A DNA stretch of 64,000 bases from assembly GCA_018401555.1 (NCBI GenBank), contig JAGYKP010000083.1, positions 79,481 to 143,480 of the forward strand, read 5' to 3'. The notes below the pieces were generated by a model. The model searched no databases. It saw only the letters and a list, made by a program, of their open reading frames with translations, and was not told where the DNA came from. Made by a program: the position numbers and the translations under genes. Below, piece after piece: positions 51,895-64,000 of this stretch (position 1 is its first letter; each line of letters starts with the position of its first letter). The stretch comes from Halomonas sp. Lineage in GTDB: Bacteria > Pseudomonadota > Gammaproteobacteria > Pseudomonadales > Halomonadaceae.

Positions 51895-53283
51895 TCAGGC
51901 GCGCTCCCTTCCCGTATCGATCAGTCTTGCCAGCGCCTCCTCGTCGAGGCGTTGGCGATCCACCTTGAGGTAGGCCAGGCGCTCCTCGGGGACGATCAGC
52001 ACGTCCTCCACGCCGGCCACCTCGGCGAACCTGGCCATCAGGGTCTCCAGGGCATCATCGCCGTGATCGTCGTCGAGTGCCACCACCTCGCTGACCAGGT
52101 GCGGCGGCTGACGCATGCCCACCATTACCGCCAGCCAGGCCGCGGTCAGCGCAGGCGGCACCAGGAAGACGGCCGGCAGCCCCCACTGCTGGGAGAGGGC
52201 CCCGCCCAGCACGCCGCCCAGAAAGGCACCCAGGAACTGGCTGGTCGAGTAGACCCCCATGGCGGTGCCCTTGGCGCCGGCCGGGGCCAGCTTGCTGATC
52301 ATCGACGGCAGCGTGGCCTCGAGCAGGTTGAAGCCGATGAAGTAGAGCAGCAGCCAGCCGAGCAGGCCCCATAGCCCGGCGCCGACCCAGGCCATGCCCA
52401 GCAGGCTGGCCAGCATCGCCGTGATGGCCAGCAGGCACATCGCCTTCATCTGCCGGCGCTTCTCGGCGACCACCACCAGCGGCACCATGCCGACGAAGGC
52501 CAGCAGCATCACGCCCAGGTAGGCCAGGCCGTGACGCTCGGTAGGAAGCCCCGCATCGAGCAGCCGGAACGGCACCGCGACAAAGATCGCCATCAGCACC
52601 AGATGCAGGGCGAAGATCGAGAGGTCCAGGCGCAGCAGGTCGGGGCGCCCCAGGGTGCGGCCCAGCTGGGCGCGGTCGATGCCCACGTCGCGGTGACGCA
52701 GGCGACGCGGCGCAGGGGGCACCAGCCGCCACAGTACCGGCAGCCCCAGGGCAGCCAGGGCAGCGGTGAACCAGAACACCCCGGAGAGGCCGAAGCTGCT
52801 CGCCACCAGCGGCCCCAGCACCATGGCCACGGCGAAGGCCACGCCGATGGAGAGGCCGATGGTGGCCATGGCCGCGGTGCGCACCTGTTCACGGGTCTGG
52901 TCGGCAAGCAGCGCCATGATCGCTGCGGCCACCGCGCCGCTGCCCTGCAGGCAGCGCCCGAGGATCACCCCGCCGATGGTGTCGGCCGTTGCCGCCACCA
53001 CGCTGCCCAGCAGGAACAGCACCAGGCCGGCGGCGATTACCGGCTTGCGCCCCAGACGGTCGGAGAGCAGCCCGAAGGGGATCTGCAGGGCGGCCTGGGT
53101 CAGGCCGTAGATGCCCAGCGCCAGCCCCACCAGCAGCGGCGTGGCGCCGGCCAGCTCGTCGGCATACAGCGCCAGCACCGGCAGCACCATGAACAGGCCC
53201 AGCATGCGGGTGGCATAGAGACCGGCCAGACCGGTGATGGCGCGCCGTTCGGCGGGGAGCAGCAGCCCGGAGACCTTGCGCAT
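51895..53283 (-). CDS. MFS transporter with C-terminal soluble domain (YajR-like)
   Basis: LYATRMLGLFMVLPVLALYADELAGATPLLVGLALGIYGLTQAALQIPFGLLSDRLGRKPVI; C-terminal ARFAEVAGVEDVLIVPEERLAYLKVD; start at MRKVSGLLLP. Confidence 0.85.
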   Translation of the reverse strand: MRKVSGLLLPAERRAITGLAGLYATRMLGLFMVLPVLALYADELAGATPLLVGLALGIYGLTQAALQIPFGLLSDRLGRKPVIAAGLVLFLLGSVVAATADTIGGVILGRCLQGSGAVAAAIMALLADQTREQVRTAAMATIGLSIGVAFAVAMVLGPLVASSFGLSGVFWFTAALAALGLPVLWRLVPPAPRRLRHRDVGIDRAQLGRTLGRPDLLRLDLSIFALHLVLMAIFVAVPFRLLDAGLPTERHGLAYLGVMLLAFVGMVPLVVVAEKRRQMKAMCLLAITAMLASLLGMAWVGAGLWGLLGWLLLYFIGFNLLEATLPSMISKLAPAGAKGTAMGVYSTSQFLGAFLGGVLGGALSQQWGLPAVFLVPPALTAAWLAVMVGMRQPPHLVSEVVALDDDHGDDALETLMARFAEVAGVEDVLIVPEERLAYLKVDRQRLDEEALARLIDTGRERA

Positions 53284-53458
53284 AGGCGTAGCGATTCTTC
53301 CCTGGAGGGGCGCCATGCGCCCAGGAGTGGACCGCCTATTCTAGCGGTTTGCCACCTGCCGGGGAAAGCCGGCATCCACGACCGCTTTGCCGCCGCCGGG
53401 AGCCGGCCCGTATAATCGATCTTTTGCCGCGCTCTTTTGCCGAGCTCATGAGGTGGGA

Positions 53459-56320
<2,862 letters not shown>

Positions 56321-56337
56321 CTGCCTCGAGGGTGAGC

Positions 56338-56442
56338 GGCGCCGGGGGCAGGTCTGGAGGGGGTCCGAGGACCAGGGATGGCCGAGGTAGCGCCCAGGAG
56401 GGGTTCACAGCGCCCCCGAACGGGCCTGTCACCGGGCAAGCC
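56338..56442 (+). repeat. Dispersed intergenic repeat, copy C
   Basis: GGCGCCGGGGGCAGGTCTGGAGGGGGTCC...GGGGTTCACAGCGCCCCCGAACGGGCCTGTCACCGGGCAAGCC; aligns with copy A at 34402-34498. Confidence 0.85.
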
Positions 56443-56478
56443 GCGGAGCAAGGCCACAACTCAGCGGCCAGAGATGAA

Positions 56479-56509
56479 AAAAACCGGCCCCTTGCGGGAG
56501 CCGGTTTTT
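56479..56509. terminator. Bidirectional terminator between uvrA and rplQ
   Basis: AAAAACCGGC...GCCGGTTTTT with flanking A and T tracts. Confidence 0.85.
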
Positions 56510-56545
56510 CTTTCAGCGCTTGCCTGAGCCGGGGAACGGCGAGGA

Positions 56546-56938
56546 TTACTCCTCGCCGGCTTCCTCGACCTCCTCGGCGATCGGACGATCGACGAGTTCG
56601 ACGAAGGCCATGGGCGCGTTGTCGCCGGTGCGGAAGCCGCACTTGAGGATACGGACGTAACCGCCCGGACGCTCGACGTAACGCGGACCCAGCTCGTTGA
56701 AGAGCTTGCCGACCGCTTCCTTCGAGCGGGTGCGGCTGAAGGCCAGACGACGGTTGGCGACGCTGTCCTGCTTGGCCAGGGTGATCAGCGGCTCGATGAC
56801 GCGACGCAGCTCCTTGGCCTTGGGCAGGGTTGTCTTGATGACCTCATGCTCGATCAGCGACACGCTCATGTTCTTGAACATGGCCTGGCGATGCGAGCTC
56901 GTACGATTGAGGTGACGACCACTCTTACGATGACGCAT
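56546..56938 (-). CDS. rplQ: 50S ribosomal protein L17
   Basis: [32 protein letters not shown]. Confidence 0.97.
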   Translation of the reverse strand: MRHRKSGRHLNRTSSHRQAMFKNMSVSLIEHEVIKTTLPKAKELRRVIEPLITLAKQDSVANRRLAFSRTRSKEAVGKLFNELGPRYVERPGGYVRILKCGFRTGDNAPMAFVELVDRPIAEEVEEAGEE

Positions 56939-56977
56939 GGTTGTGATTCCTTACCAAACTGGGACTCGAGTCGGCGC

Positions 56978-57976
56978 TCACGCGGAGGCCTTGTCGTCCT
57001 TCAGGCTAGCCGGCGGCCAGTTCTCCAGCCGCATGCCCAGGGAAAGACCGCGTGCTGCCAGAACGTCCTTGATCTCGTTCAGGGACTTCTTGCCGAGGTT
57101 CGGCGTCTTGAGCAGCTCCACTTCGGTGCGCTGGATCAGATCGCCGATGTAGTAGATATTCTCGGCCTTCAGGCAGTTGGCGCTGCGAACGGTCAACTCG
57201 AGATCGTCTACGGGGCGCAGCAGGATCGGATCGATATGATCCTCTTCCTCCTCCACTTCCTGTTCCTTGTCGGCTTCCAGGTCGACGAACGCGGCCAGCT
57301 GATCCTGCAGGATGGTCGCGCTGCGACGGATCGCCTCTTCGGGATCCAGGGTGCCGTCGGTTTCCAGATCGATGATCAGCTTGTCGAGGTCGGTGCGCTG
57401 TTCGACACGCGCCGCCTCGACGCTGTAGGAAACGCGACGCACGGGGCTGAAGGTCGCATCCAGCTGCAGGCGGCCGATGGCACGAGATTCGTCATCGGCA
57501 CCGACACGCGCATCCGCCGGCTCATAGCCGCGGCCACGCGCCACCTTGAGCTGCATCTTCAGCTCGGCACCCTCGTTGACGTGGGCGATGACATGGTCGG
57601 GGTTGACGATCTCGACGTCATGGTCGAGGGCGATGTCGCCCGCAGTCACGACGGCCGGGCCCTGCTTGTTCAGCGAGAGCACCGCCTCGTCGCGGCTATG
57701 CATCTTGATCGCCACGTCCTTGAGGTTCAGGAGGATTTCGATGACATCTTCCTGGACGCCCTCGATCGCGCTGTACTCATGCTCGACGCCGCTGATCTCG
57801 GTTTCCACCACGGCACAGCCGGGCATGGACGAGAGCAGGATGCGACGCAGGGCATTGCCCAGCGTGTGGCCGAAGCCACGCTCGAAGGGCTCGAGCACGA
57901 TCTTCGCGTGGTGTGCGCTGATCTCTTCGACCTTGATGTCGCGCGGGCGAAGAAACTCTGTCACTGAACGCTGCAT
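56978..57976 (-). CDS. rpoA: DNA-directed RNA polymerase subunit alpha
   Basis: [26 protein letters not shown]; alpha[38 protein letters not shown]. Confidence 0.97.
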   Translation of the reverse strand: MQRSVTEFLRPRDIKVEEISAHHAKIVLEPFERGFGHTLGNALRRILLSSMPGCAVVETEISGVEHEYSAIEGVQEDVIEILLNLKDVAIKMHSRDEAVLSLNKQGPAVVTAGDIALDHDVEIVNPDHVIAHVNEGAELKMQLKVARGRGYEPADARVGADDESRAIGRLQLDATFSPVRRVSYSVEAARVEQRTDLDKLIIDLETDGTLDPEEAIRRSATILQDQLAAFVDLEADKEQEVEEEEDHIDPILLRPVDDLELTVRSANCLKAENIYYIGDLIQRTEVELLKTPNLGKKSLNEIKDVLAARGLSLGMRLENWPPASLKDDKASA

Positions 57977-58062
57977 ATGAACACCTTTCAGGCTGCCAAA
58001 CGGATACTGGGTACTCTTGGCCTGCTCCCGTCACCGGGAGCAGGCACGGCGCTTGGCACCGC

Positions 58063-58683
58063 TTACTTGGAGTACAGCTCGACGATCAGGGCCTCGTTGA
58101 TGTCGGCAGTCAGGTCGCCGCGCTCGGGCAGCGCCTTGAAGGTGCCTTCCATCTTCTTGGCATCGACCTCGATCCAGGCCACGTCGCCGCGGTTGGCGGC
58201 CAGGGCCAGGGCGTTCTGGATGCGCGCCTGATTCTTCGCCTTCTCGCGAACGGAGACCACATCACCGGGCTTGACCTGGTAGGAAGCCACGTTGACGCTC
58301 TTGCCGTTCACGGCGATGGCCTTGTGGCTGACCAGCTGCCGAGCCTCGGAGCGGGTCGAGCCGTAGCCCATGCGGTAGACGACGTTGTCCAGTCGGGATT
58401 CGAGAAGCTGCAGCAACACCTCGCCGGTAGCGCCCTTGAGACGGGCCGCTTCCTTGTAGTAGTTGCGGAACTGCTTCTCGAGTACGCCATACATGCGGCG
58501 CACTTTCTGCTTCTCGCGAAGCTGCAAGCCGTATTCGGAAATACGCTGACGACGCTGGCCGTGCACACCCGGAATCTGCTCGGATTTGCACTTCTTCTCG
58601 AAGGGAGTGACACCGCTCTTCAGGAAGAGGTCGGTCCCCTCACGACGAGACAGTTTGCACTTCGGTCCAATATAACGAGCCAT
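58063..58683 (-). CDS. rpsD: 30S ribosomal protein S4
   Basis: [36 protein letters not shown]. Confidence 0.97.
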   Translation of the reverse strand: MARYIGPKCKLSRREGTDLFLKSGVTPFEKKCKSEQIPGVHGQRRQRISEYGLQLREKQKVRRMYGVLEKQFRNYYKEAARLKGATGEVLLQLLESRLDNVVYRMGYGSTRSEARQLVSHKAIAVNGKSVNVASYQVKPGDVVSVREKAKNQARIQNALALAANRGDVAWIEVDAKKMEGTFKALPERGDLTADINEALIVELYSK

Positions 58684-58695
58684 GAATCTGTCTCC

Positions 58696-59082
58696 TTAAA
58701 CGCGGCGTTTCTTCGGCGGACGGCAGCCATTGTGGGGAATGGGCGTCGCGTCAATGATGCTCTGCACGCGGAAGCCGGCGGCGTTCAGAGCGCGCACGGC
58801 GGATTCACGGCCAGGACCGGGGCCCTTGACCAGCACGTCGACGTTTTTCACACCATACTCGGCTGCAGCGGTCGCTGCACGCTCGCTTGCTACTTGAGCA
58901 GCGAACGGGGTGCTCTTGCGAGAACCACGAAAACCCGAACCACCGGCAGTTGCCCAGGAAAGGGCATTGCCCTGGCGGTCTGTGATCGTAATGATCGTGT
59001 TGTTAAACGAGGCGTGGATATGCGCAACGGCATCCACCACCTGCTTTTTAACCTTCTTGCGATTGCTACGCGGGTTAGCCAT
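58696..59082 (-). CDS. rpsK: 30S ribosomal protein S11
   Basis: [45 protein letters not shown]. Confidence 0.97.
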   Translation of the reverse strand: MANPRSNRKKVKKQVVDAVAHIHASFNNTIITITDRQGNALSWATAGGSGFRGSRKSTPFAAQVASERAATAAAEYGVKNVDVLVKGPGPGRESAVRALNAAGFRVQSIIDATPIPHNGCRPPKKRRV

Positions 59083-59121
59083 GTTGATGATTCTTCCTGT
59101 CTTTACGCCAGAACGTGCGTG

Positions 59122-59479
59122 TTATTTGCGGATCGGCTTGCGCGGGCCCTTGCGGGTACGCGCATTGGTCTTGGTACGCTGACCACGCAGCGGAAGACCA
59201 CGACGATGACGCAGACCACGGTAGCAACCCAGGTCCATGAGACGCTTGATATTCAGCGTCACATCACGACGAAGGTCACCTTCAACGGTGTACTTGCCGA
59301 CTTCCGGAACGCAGGGTGTCGATCTCTTCAGATGACAGTTCCTGGATCTTGGTGGTCGGCGCGATGCCGGACGCGGCACAGATATCCTGTGCGCGAGTGC
59401 GGCCAATCCCGAAGATATAGGTCAGCGAGATCGCCGCATGCTTGTTGTCCGGGATATTGACGCCTGCAATACGGGCCAT
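59122..59479 (-). CDS. rpsM: 30S ribosomal protein S13; single-base insertion near 59304-59308
   Basis: [39 protein letters not shown]...SEEIDTLR / [60 protein letters not shown] split over two frames. Confidence 0.95.
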
Positions 59480-59605
59480 CAGCTTACTCCGAATATGTGA
59501 GCGGCTTGCTCGTTGGGTCTACTACAAAAGGCGCAACAGCATACCCCTTTACCCTGCAGAGGGCAAGGGGGCATGCCGGCACCCGGTTCAGTGCAGTACC
59601 AGGTA

Positions 59606-59719
59606 TCAGCCCTGGCGCTGCTTGTGCCGCGGCTCCGTGCAGATGACGCGGACGGCGCCATTGCGACGAATGATCTTGCAGTTGCGGCACATTTTCTTCA
59701 CGGAAGCTCGAACTTTCAT
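59606..59719 (-). CDS. rpmJ: 50S ribosomal protein L36
   Basis: [37 protein letters not shown] read from the minus strand; not in the supplied ORF list because of its size. Confidence 0.95.
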   Translation of the reverse strand: MKVRASVKKMCRNCKIIRRNGAVRVICTEPRHKQRQG

Positions 59720-59791
59720 CGTTCCATCTCCAAAGTCGGCTAGCGAGGCGGCCCTTGCGGACCGCAACGCGCCAGTTCGACGGGCGGCGCC

Positions 59792-61123
59792 TCAGCGCAT
59801 GATGCCACCGCCGCCGTAGCCTTTCAGGTTGGACTTCTTCATCACCGACTCGTACTGATGCGACATGAGGTGCGACTGCACCTGACCCATGAAGTCCATG
59901 ATGACCACCACCACGATCAGCAGCGAGGTACCGCCGAAGAAGAACGGCACGTTCCAGGCCACGATCAGGAACTGGGGCATCAGGGAAACCGCAGTGATGT
60001 ACAAGGCGCCAAACAGGGTCAGACGCGTCATGACCTTGTCGACGTAGCGAGCGGTCTGCTCGCCAGGACGAATCCCCGGCAGGAAGGCGCCCGACTTCTT
60101 GAGGTTGTCGGCGACGTCCTTGGGGTTGAAGACCAGCGCTGTGTAAAAGAAGCAGAAGAATACCACCGCCGCGGCAAAAAGCAAGATGTACAGCGGCTGA
60201 CCCGGGCCCAGGGCCTGGGACGCACGCTGCAGCCATTCCATGCCGTCGCCGGCACCGACCCACTGGCCCAGCGAGGCCGGGAACAGCAGGATACTGGAGG
60301 CGAAGATAGGCGGAATGACACCCGCCATGTTCACCTTCAGCGGCAGGTAACTGCTCTGGCCGGCATACATCTTGTTGCCGACCTGACGACGCGGGTAGTT
60401 CACAGTGATGCGGCGTTGGCCGCGCTCGATGAACACCACGAAGGCCACGGTGGCTACGCCCAGGACACTGAGAGCCAGCAGCGGCAGGACGTTCCACGCC
60501 CCTTCGTTGCGGGCCAGCTCGAAGGCCTGGCCGACGGCGCCGGGCAGGCCCGCCACGATACCGGCGAAGATCAGCAGCGAGATGCCGTTGCCGATCCCCT
60601 TCTCGGTGATCTGCTCCCCCAGCCACATCAGGAACACCGCACCACCCACGAAGGTGACGATGGCGGTGAAATAGAAGCTGAAGTCGGCCGTATAGGCGAT
60701 GCCCTGGCTCGCCAGGCCCACCGACATGCCGGTGGCCTGGACCAGGGCCAGGGCCACGGTGCCGTAGCGGGTGTACTGGCTGATCTTGCGCCGCCCGGCC
60801 TCGCCTTCCTTCTTGAGCTGTTCAAGATGGGGCGAGACCGCGGTCAGCAGCTGCATGATGATCGACGCCGAGATGTAGGGCATGATGCCCAGGGCGAAGA
60901 TACTCATGCGCTCCAGGGCGCCACCCGAGAACATGTTGAACATGCCGAGGATGGTGCCCTGCTGCTCCCTGAACAAGGCAGCGAGCTGGTCAGGATTCAT
61001 ACCGGGCACGGGGATGTGGGCACCGATGCGGTACACCACCAAGGCGAGGAGCACGAAGCGCAGACGCGCCCACAGTTCACCCAGACCGCTGCCCATCGCC
61101 GGCATTTTTCCTGACTTCGCCAT
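59792..61123 (-). CDS. secY: Preprotein translocase subunit SecY
   Basis: [66 protein letters not shown]. Confidence 0.97.
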   Translation of the reverse strand: MAKSGKMPAMGSGLGELWARLRFVLLALVVYRIGAHIPVPGMNPDQLAALFREQQGTILGMFNMFSGGALERMSIFALGIMPYISASIIMQLLTAVSPHLEQLKKEGEAGRRKISQYTRYGTVALALVQATGMSVGLASQGIAYTADFSFYFTAIVTFVGGAVFLMWLGEQITEKGIGNGISLLIFAGIVAGLPGAVGQAFELARNEGAWNVLPLLALSVLGVATVAFVVFIERGQRRITVNYPRRQVGNKMYAGQSSYLPLKVNMAGVIPPIFASSILLFPASLGQWVGAGDGMEWLQRASQALGPGQPLYILLFAAAVVFFCFFYTALVFNPKDVADNLKKSGAFLPGIRPGEQTARYVDKVMTRLTLFGALYITAVSLMPQFLIVAWNVPFFFGGTSLLIVVVVIMDFMGQVQSHLMSHQYESVMKKSNLKGYGGGGIMR

Positions 61124-61558
61124 TTAGTCCTCTACCTTGCCACCGGCGGCTTCGATCGCGGCACGGGCACCCTGGGTGACCTTGAGGCCGCGGACGGTAA
61201 CCGCCTTGTTCAGATCGCCGGAGAGGATCACCTTCGCATGCAGCGTGGCGTCCTTCAGCACGTTGGCCTGCTTGAGGGTCTCGAGGGTGACCTCGTCACC
61301 GGCAACCTTGGCCAGTTCGGCCAGGCGCACTTCCTCGGAGACCAGCGACTTCGCGGAGGTGAAGCCGAACTTCGGCAGACGCCGCTGCAGCGGCATCTGA
61401 CCGCCCTCGAAGCCGGGCTTGACGCTGCCGCCGCTGCGCGACTTCTGGCCCTTGTGACCACGGCCACCGGTCTTGCCCAGACCGGAGCCGATGCCACGAC
61501 CGACGCGCTTCTCGGCGTGCTTGGAGCCCGGTGCCGGGCTCAGGCTATTGAGTTTCAT
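61124..61558 (-). CDS. rplO: 50S ribosomal protein L15
   Basis: [44 protein letters not shown]. Confidence 0.97.
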   Translation of the reverse strand: MKLNSLSPAPGSKHAEKRVGRGIGSGLGKTGGRGHKGQKSRSGGSVKPGFEGGQMPLQRRLPKFGFTSAKSLVSEEVRLAELAKVAGDEVTLETLKQANVLKDATLHAKVILSGDLNKAVTVRGLKVTQGARAAIEAAGGKVED

Positions 61559-61561
61559 GGA

Positions 61562-61744
61562 TTACTCTCCCTCAACGCGCACAAGGTAGTTGACCTTGTG
61601 GATCATGCCGCGCACGGCGGGGGTGTCTTCCAGTTCAACCGTATGACCGATGCGACGCAGGCCGAGGCCCTGAATGGTGGCCTTGTGCTTGGCCAACACG
61701 CCGATGGTGCTGCGGGTCTGGGTAACCTTGATCGTTGCTGCCAT
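61562..61744 (-). CDS. rpmD: 50S ribosomal protein L30
   Basis: [60 protein letters not shown]. Confidence 0.96.
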   Translation of the reverse strand: MAATIKVTQTRSTIGVLAKHKATIQGLGLRRIGHTVELEDTPAVRGMIHKVNYLVRVEGE

Positions 61745-61749
61745 GGTGC

Positions 61750-62250
61750 TCACCCCGTGATCGCTTCGACAGGCATACCGCGCTTGGCGGCGATGTCTTC
61801 CGGCGACTGCATGGCGGTCAGGCCCCTGACGGTCGCCCGCACCACGTTCACCGGGTTGGTGGAGCCGTAGCACTTGGCCAGCACGTCATGGACACCGGCC
61901 AGCTCCAGCACGGAGCGCATGGCGCCGCCGGCGATGATGCCGGTACCCTCGGAGGCGGGCTGCATGTACACCTTGGAGGCGCCGTGACGGGCCTTGACCG
62001 GGTACTGCAGGGTGCCGCCGGAGAGGTGCACCTTGACCATGTTGCGACGCGCCTGGTCCATCGCCTTCTGGATCGCGACCGGCACTTCACGCGCCTTGCC
62101 GCGACCGAAGCCGACACGACCCTTGCCGTCACCCACGACGGTCAGGGCGGTGAAACCGAAGATACGGCCACCCTTGACCACCTTGGCAACACGGTTGACC
62201 TGAACCAGTTTCTCCTGGAGGTCGCCGCTTTGCTGTTCGTTCTTCGCCAT
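61750..62250 (-). CDS. rpsE: 30S ribosomal protein S5
   Basis: [47 protein letters not shown]. Confidence 0.97.
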   Translation of the reverse strand: MAKNEQQSGDLQEKLVQVNRVAKVVKGGRIFGFTALTVVGDGKGRVGFGRGKAREVPVAIQKAMDQARRNMVKVHLSGGTLQYPVKARHGASKVYMQPASEGTGIIAGGAMRSVLELAGVHDVLAKCYGSTNPVNVVRATVRGLTAMQSPEDIAAKRGMPVEAITG

Positions 62251-62261
62251 CGTAAAACCCT

Positions 62262-62612
62262 TTAGAATTCCAGGCCGCCTTCACGAGCGGCGTCGGCCAG
62301 GGCCTTGACGCGGCCGTGGTACTTGAAACCGGCGCGGTCGAAGGCTACCTGGGTGATGCCCGCTTCCTTGGCGCGCTCGGCAATCAGCGCGCCAACCTTG
62401 GCGGCGGCGTCGGCGTTGCCGGTCGCACCCTCGCGCAGATCCTTGTCCAGCGTGGAAGCGCTGGCCAGGACCTTGCCACCATCCGGCGAGATGATCTGCG
62501 CGTAGATGTGACGCGGGGTACGGTTGACGCACAGGCGATACACGCCCAGCTCGCGGATCTTGGCGCGAGCGCGGCGGGCACGACGGAGACGAGATTCTTT
62601 CTTCGCGTTCAT
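62262..62612 (-). CDS. rplR: 50S ribosomal protein L18
   Basis: [47 protein letters not shown]. Confidence 0.97.
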   Translation of the reverse strand: MNAKKESRLRRARRARAKIRELGVYRLCVNRTPRHIYAQIISPDGGKVLASASTLDKDLREGATGNADAAAKVGALIAERAKEAGITQVAFDRAGFKYHGRVKALADAAREGGLEF

Positions 62613-62621
62613 AACCCTGCC

Positions 62622-63152
62622 TTACTTCTTCTTGGCTTCTTTGCGACGCACCTGCTCGTCGGCGTACCTGACACCCTTGCCCTTGTAGGGCTCGGGCGGA
62701 CGGAAGGCGCGGATTTCCGCGGCGACCTGGCCGAGCGCCTGCTTGTCCGCGCTCTTCAGCACGATCTGGGTGTTCTTCGGCGTTTCCGCCGTGACACCCT
62801 CAGGCAGTGTGTACTCGACCGGGTGCGAGAAGCCCAGTGACAGATTGAGCGTCTGGCCCTTGGCCTGGGCACGATAACCGACGCCGATGATTTCGAGGGA
62901 TCGGGTGAAGCCTTCGCTCACGCCGGTCACCAGGTTCTGAACCAGGGCACGGGTAGTACCGGCCATGGCCCAGCTCTTGGCAGACTCGCTGGGGGCGAAG
63001 GTCAGCTGACCCTCTTCCTGACCCACCACCACATCGCGGTGGATGGTCAGTGACAGTGTGCCCTGGCCGCCCTTGGCGGTCAGCTGGTCACCGTCGAGCT
63101 TGATCTCGACGCCAGCGGGCACTTTAACTGGATATTTGGCTACGCGGGACAT
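62622..63152 (-). CDS. rplF: 50S ribosomal protein L6
   Basis: [34 protein letters not shown]-terminal [24 protein letters not shown]. Confidence 0.97.
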   Translation of the reverse strand: MSRVAKYPVKVPAGVEIKLDGDQLTAKGGQGTLSLTIHRDVVVGQEEGQLTFAPSESAKSWAMAGTTRALVQNLVTGVSEGFTRSLEIIGVGYRAQAKGQTLNLSLGFSHPVEYTLPEGVTAETPKNTQIVLKSADKQALGQVAAEIRAFRPPEPYKGKGVRYADEQVRRKEAKKK

Positions 63153-63161
63153 TCCAAACTC

Positions 63162-63554
63162 CTAGAATACGGTGCAGATGACTTCGCCACCGACACCGGC
63201 CTTGCGAGCCGCGCGATCGGTCATCACCCCGTTGGAGGTGGTGACGATAGCGATACCCAGGCCATCGGCGACCTTCGGCAGCGCGTCCTTGCCCTTGTAC
63301 TGGCGCAGGGACGGCTTGGAAACTCGCTGAATGTGCTCGATGACCGGCTTGCCCTCGAAGTACTTGAGGGTCACGGTCAGCTCGGGCTTGGCGCTTTCGG
63401 ACACCACGAAGTCGTTGATGTAACCCTCTTCCTTCAATACGCGGGCCACCTCGACCTTGAGGCGGGAGGACGGCATGGTGACCGTCTCCTTGGTGGCCAT
63501 CTGCGCATTGCGGATACGGGTGAACATATCCGCCAGAGTGTCTTGCATGCTCAT
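63162..63554 (-). CDS. rpsH: 30S ribosomal protein S8
   Basis: [46 protein letters not shown]. Confidence 0.97.
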   Translation of the reverse strand: MSMQDTLADMFTRIRNAQMATKETVTMPSSRLKVEVARVLKEEGYINDFVVSESAKPELTVTLKYFEGKPVIEHIQRVSKPSLRQYKGKDALPKVADGLGIAIVTTSNGVMTDRAARKAGVGGEVICTVF

Positions 63555-63583
63555 TTACGTTGCGCTCCTGATTCTTGCGTGGC

Positions 63584-63889
63584 TTACCAGCTGGACTTCT
63601 TGAGTCCGGGGACATCGCCACGCATGGCGGCTTCACGCAGCTTGTTGCGGCCGAGGCCGAACTTGTTGTAGAAGCCGTGCGGACGGCCGGTGATGCGGCA
63701 GCGGTTACGCTGACGCACCGGGCTGGAGTCACGCGGCAGCTGCTGCAGCTTCAGCGTTGCCTCGAAGCGCTCTTCGTCGGAAGCGTTCACGTCCTGGATG
63801 ATCGCCTTGAGCTGGCTGCGCTTGGCGGCGTACTTCTCCACCAGCTTGGTGCGCTTGAGCTCACGCTCTACCATGCTTTTCTTTGCCAT
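63584..63889 (-). CDS. rpsN: 30S ribosomal protein S14
   Basis: [31 protein letters not shown]...[39 protein letters not shown]. Confidence 0.97.
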   Translation of the reverse strand: MAKKSMVERELKRTKLVEKYAAKRSQLKAIIQDVNASDEERFEATLKLQQLPRDSSPVRQRNRCRITGRPHGFYNKFGLGRNKLREAAMRGDVPGLKKSSW

Positions 63890-63900
63890 GATCCCACCCC

Positions 63901-64000
63901 TTATTTCTTGAACGGGAAGTTCAGCGCGCTCAGCAGCGCACGACCTTCATCATCGGTGTTGGCGGTGGTGGTGATGGTGACATCCAGACCACGAATCCGG
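63901..64000 (-). CDS. rplE: 50S ribosomal protein L5, C-terminal part (runs off window)
   Basis: Minus-strand [32 protein letters not shown] upstream of rpsN. Confidence 0.92.
   Translation of the reverse strand, partial: RIRGLDVTITTTANTDDEGRALLSALNFPFKK

Noticed and set aside
59858-61114. 418-aa ORF antisense to secY and similar ORFs across the ribosomal operon
   Set aside because: Antisense frames of highly conserved essential genes with no recognisable motif.

Overview
High-GC gammaproteobacterial chromosome segment. Gene content and order look Halomonadaceae-like, inferred from memory only. Most of the window is housekeeping: dbpA, lpd, argO/argP, ispH-fkpB-lspA-ileS-ribF-murJ, rpsT, rplU-rpmA-obg-proB, ispB, tRNA-Pro, rapA, fabAB, plsC, ssb, uvrA, and the spc/alpha ribosomal operon from rplE to rplQ. 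Accessory or more interesting parts are: (i) an AT-rich type IV minor-pilin cluster (9.9-14.5 kb) with an unusually large PilX-like protein and no pilY1; (ii) a translationally coupled light/photo-oxidative-stress-type operon (38.8-47.5 kb: FAD oxidoreductase, LitR/CarH-like MerR, photolyase, SnoaL-like, SDR, FAD oxidoreductase, DUF1365, Cfa-like methyltransferase, DUF2878-like), whose MerR regulator seems to lack the B12-coordinating histidine motifs and which is preceded by a near-palindromic TATACAgctgtTGTACA site; (iii) a dispersed intergenic element with TIR-like ends and a GGGGTTCACAGCGC core (three copies, two flanking rapA in opposite orientation); (iv) a 3 x ~76 bp tandem REP-like array upstream of fkpB; (v) an inverted echo of the tRNA-Pro anticodon arm just downstream of that tRNA. 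The window also carries many single-base frameshifts, including in essential genes (rpsM, ileS, murJ, ssb, ispB), densest at about 29.8-47.5 kb. This most likely reflects consensus error, so the many 'broken' genes should not be read as true pseudogenes. No CRISPR array, IS transposase, integrase or rRNA was recognised. All identifications come from reading the sequence and translations; no searches were run.
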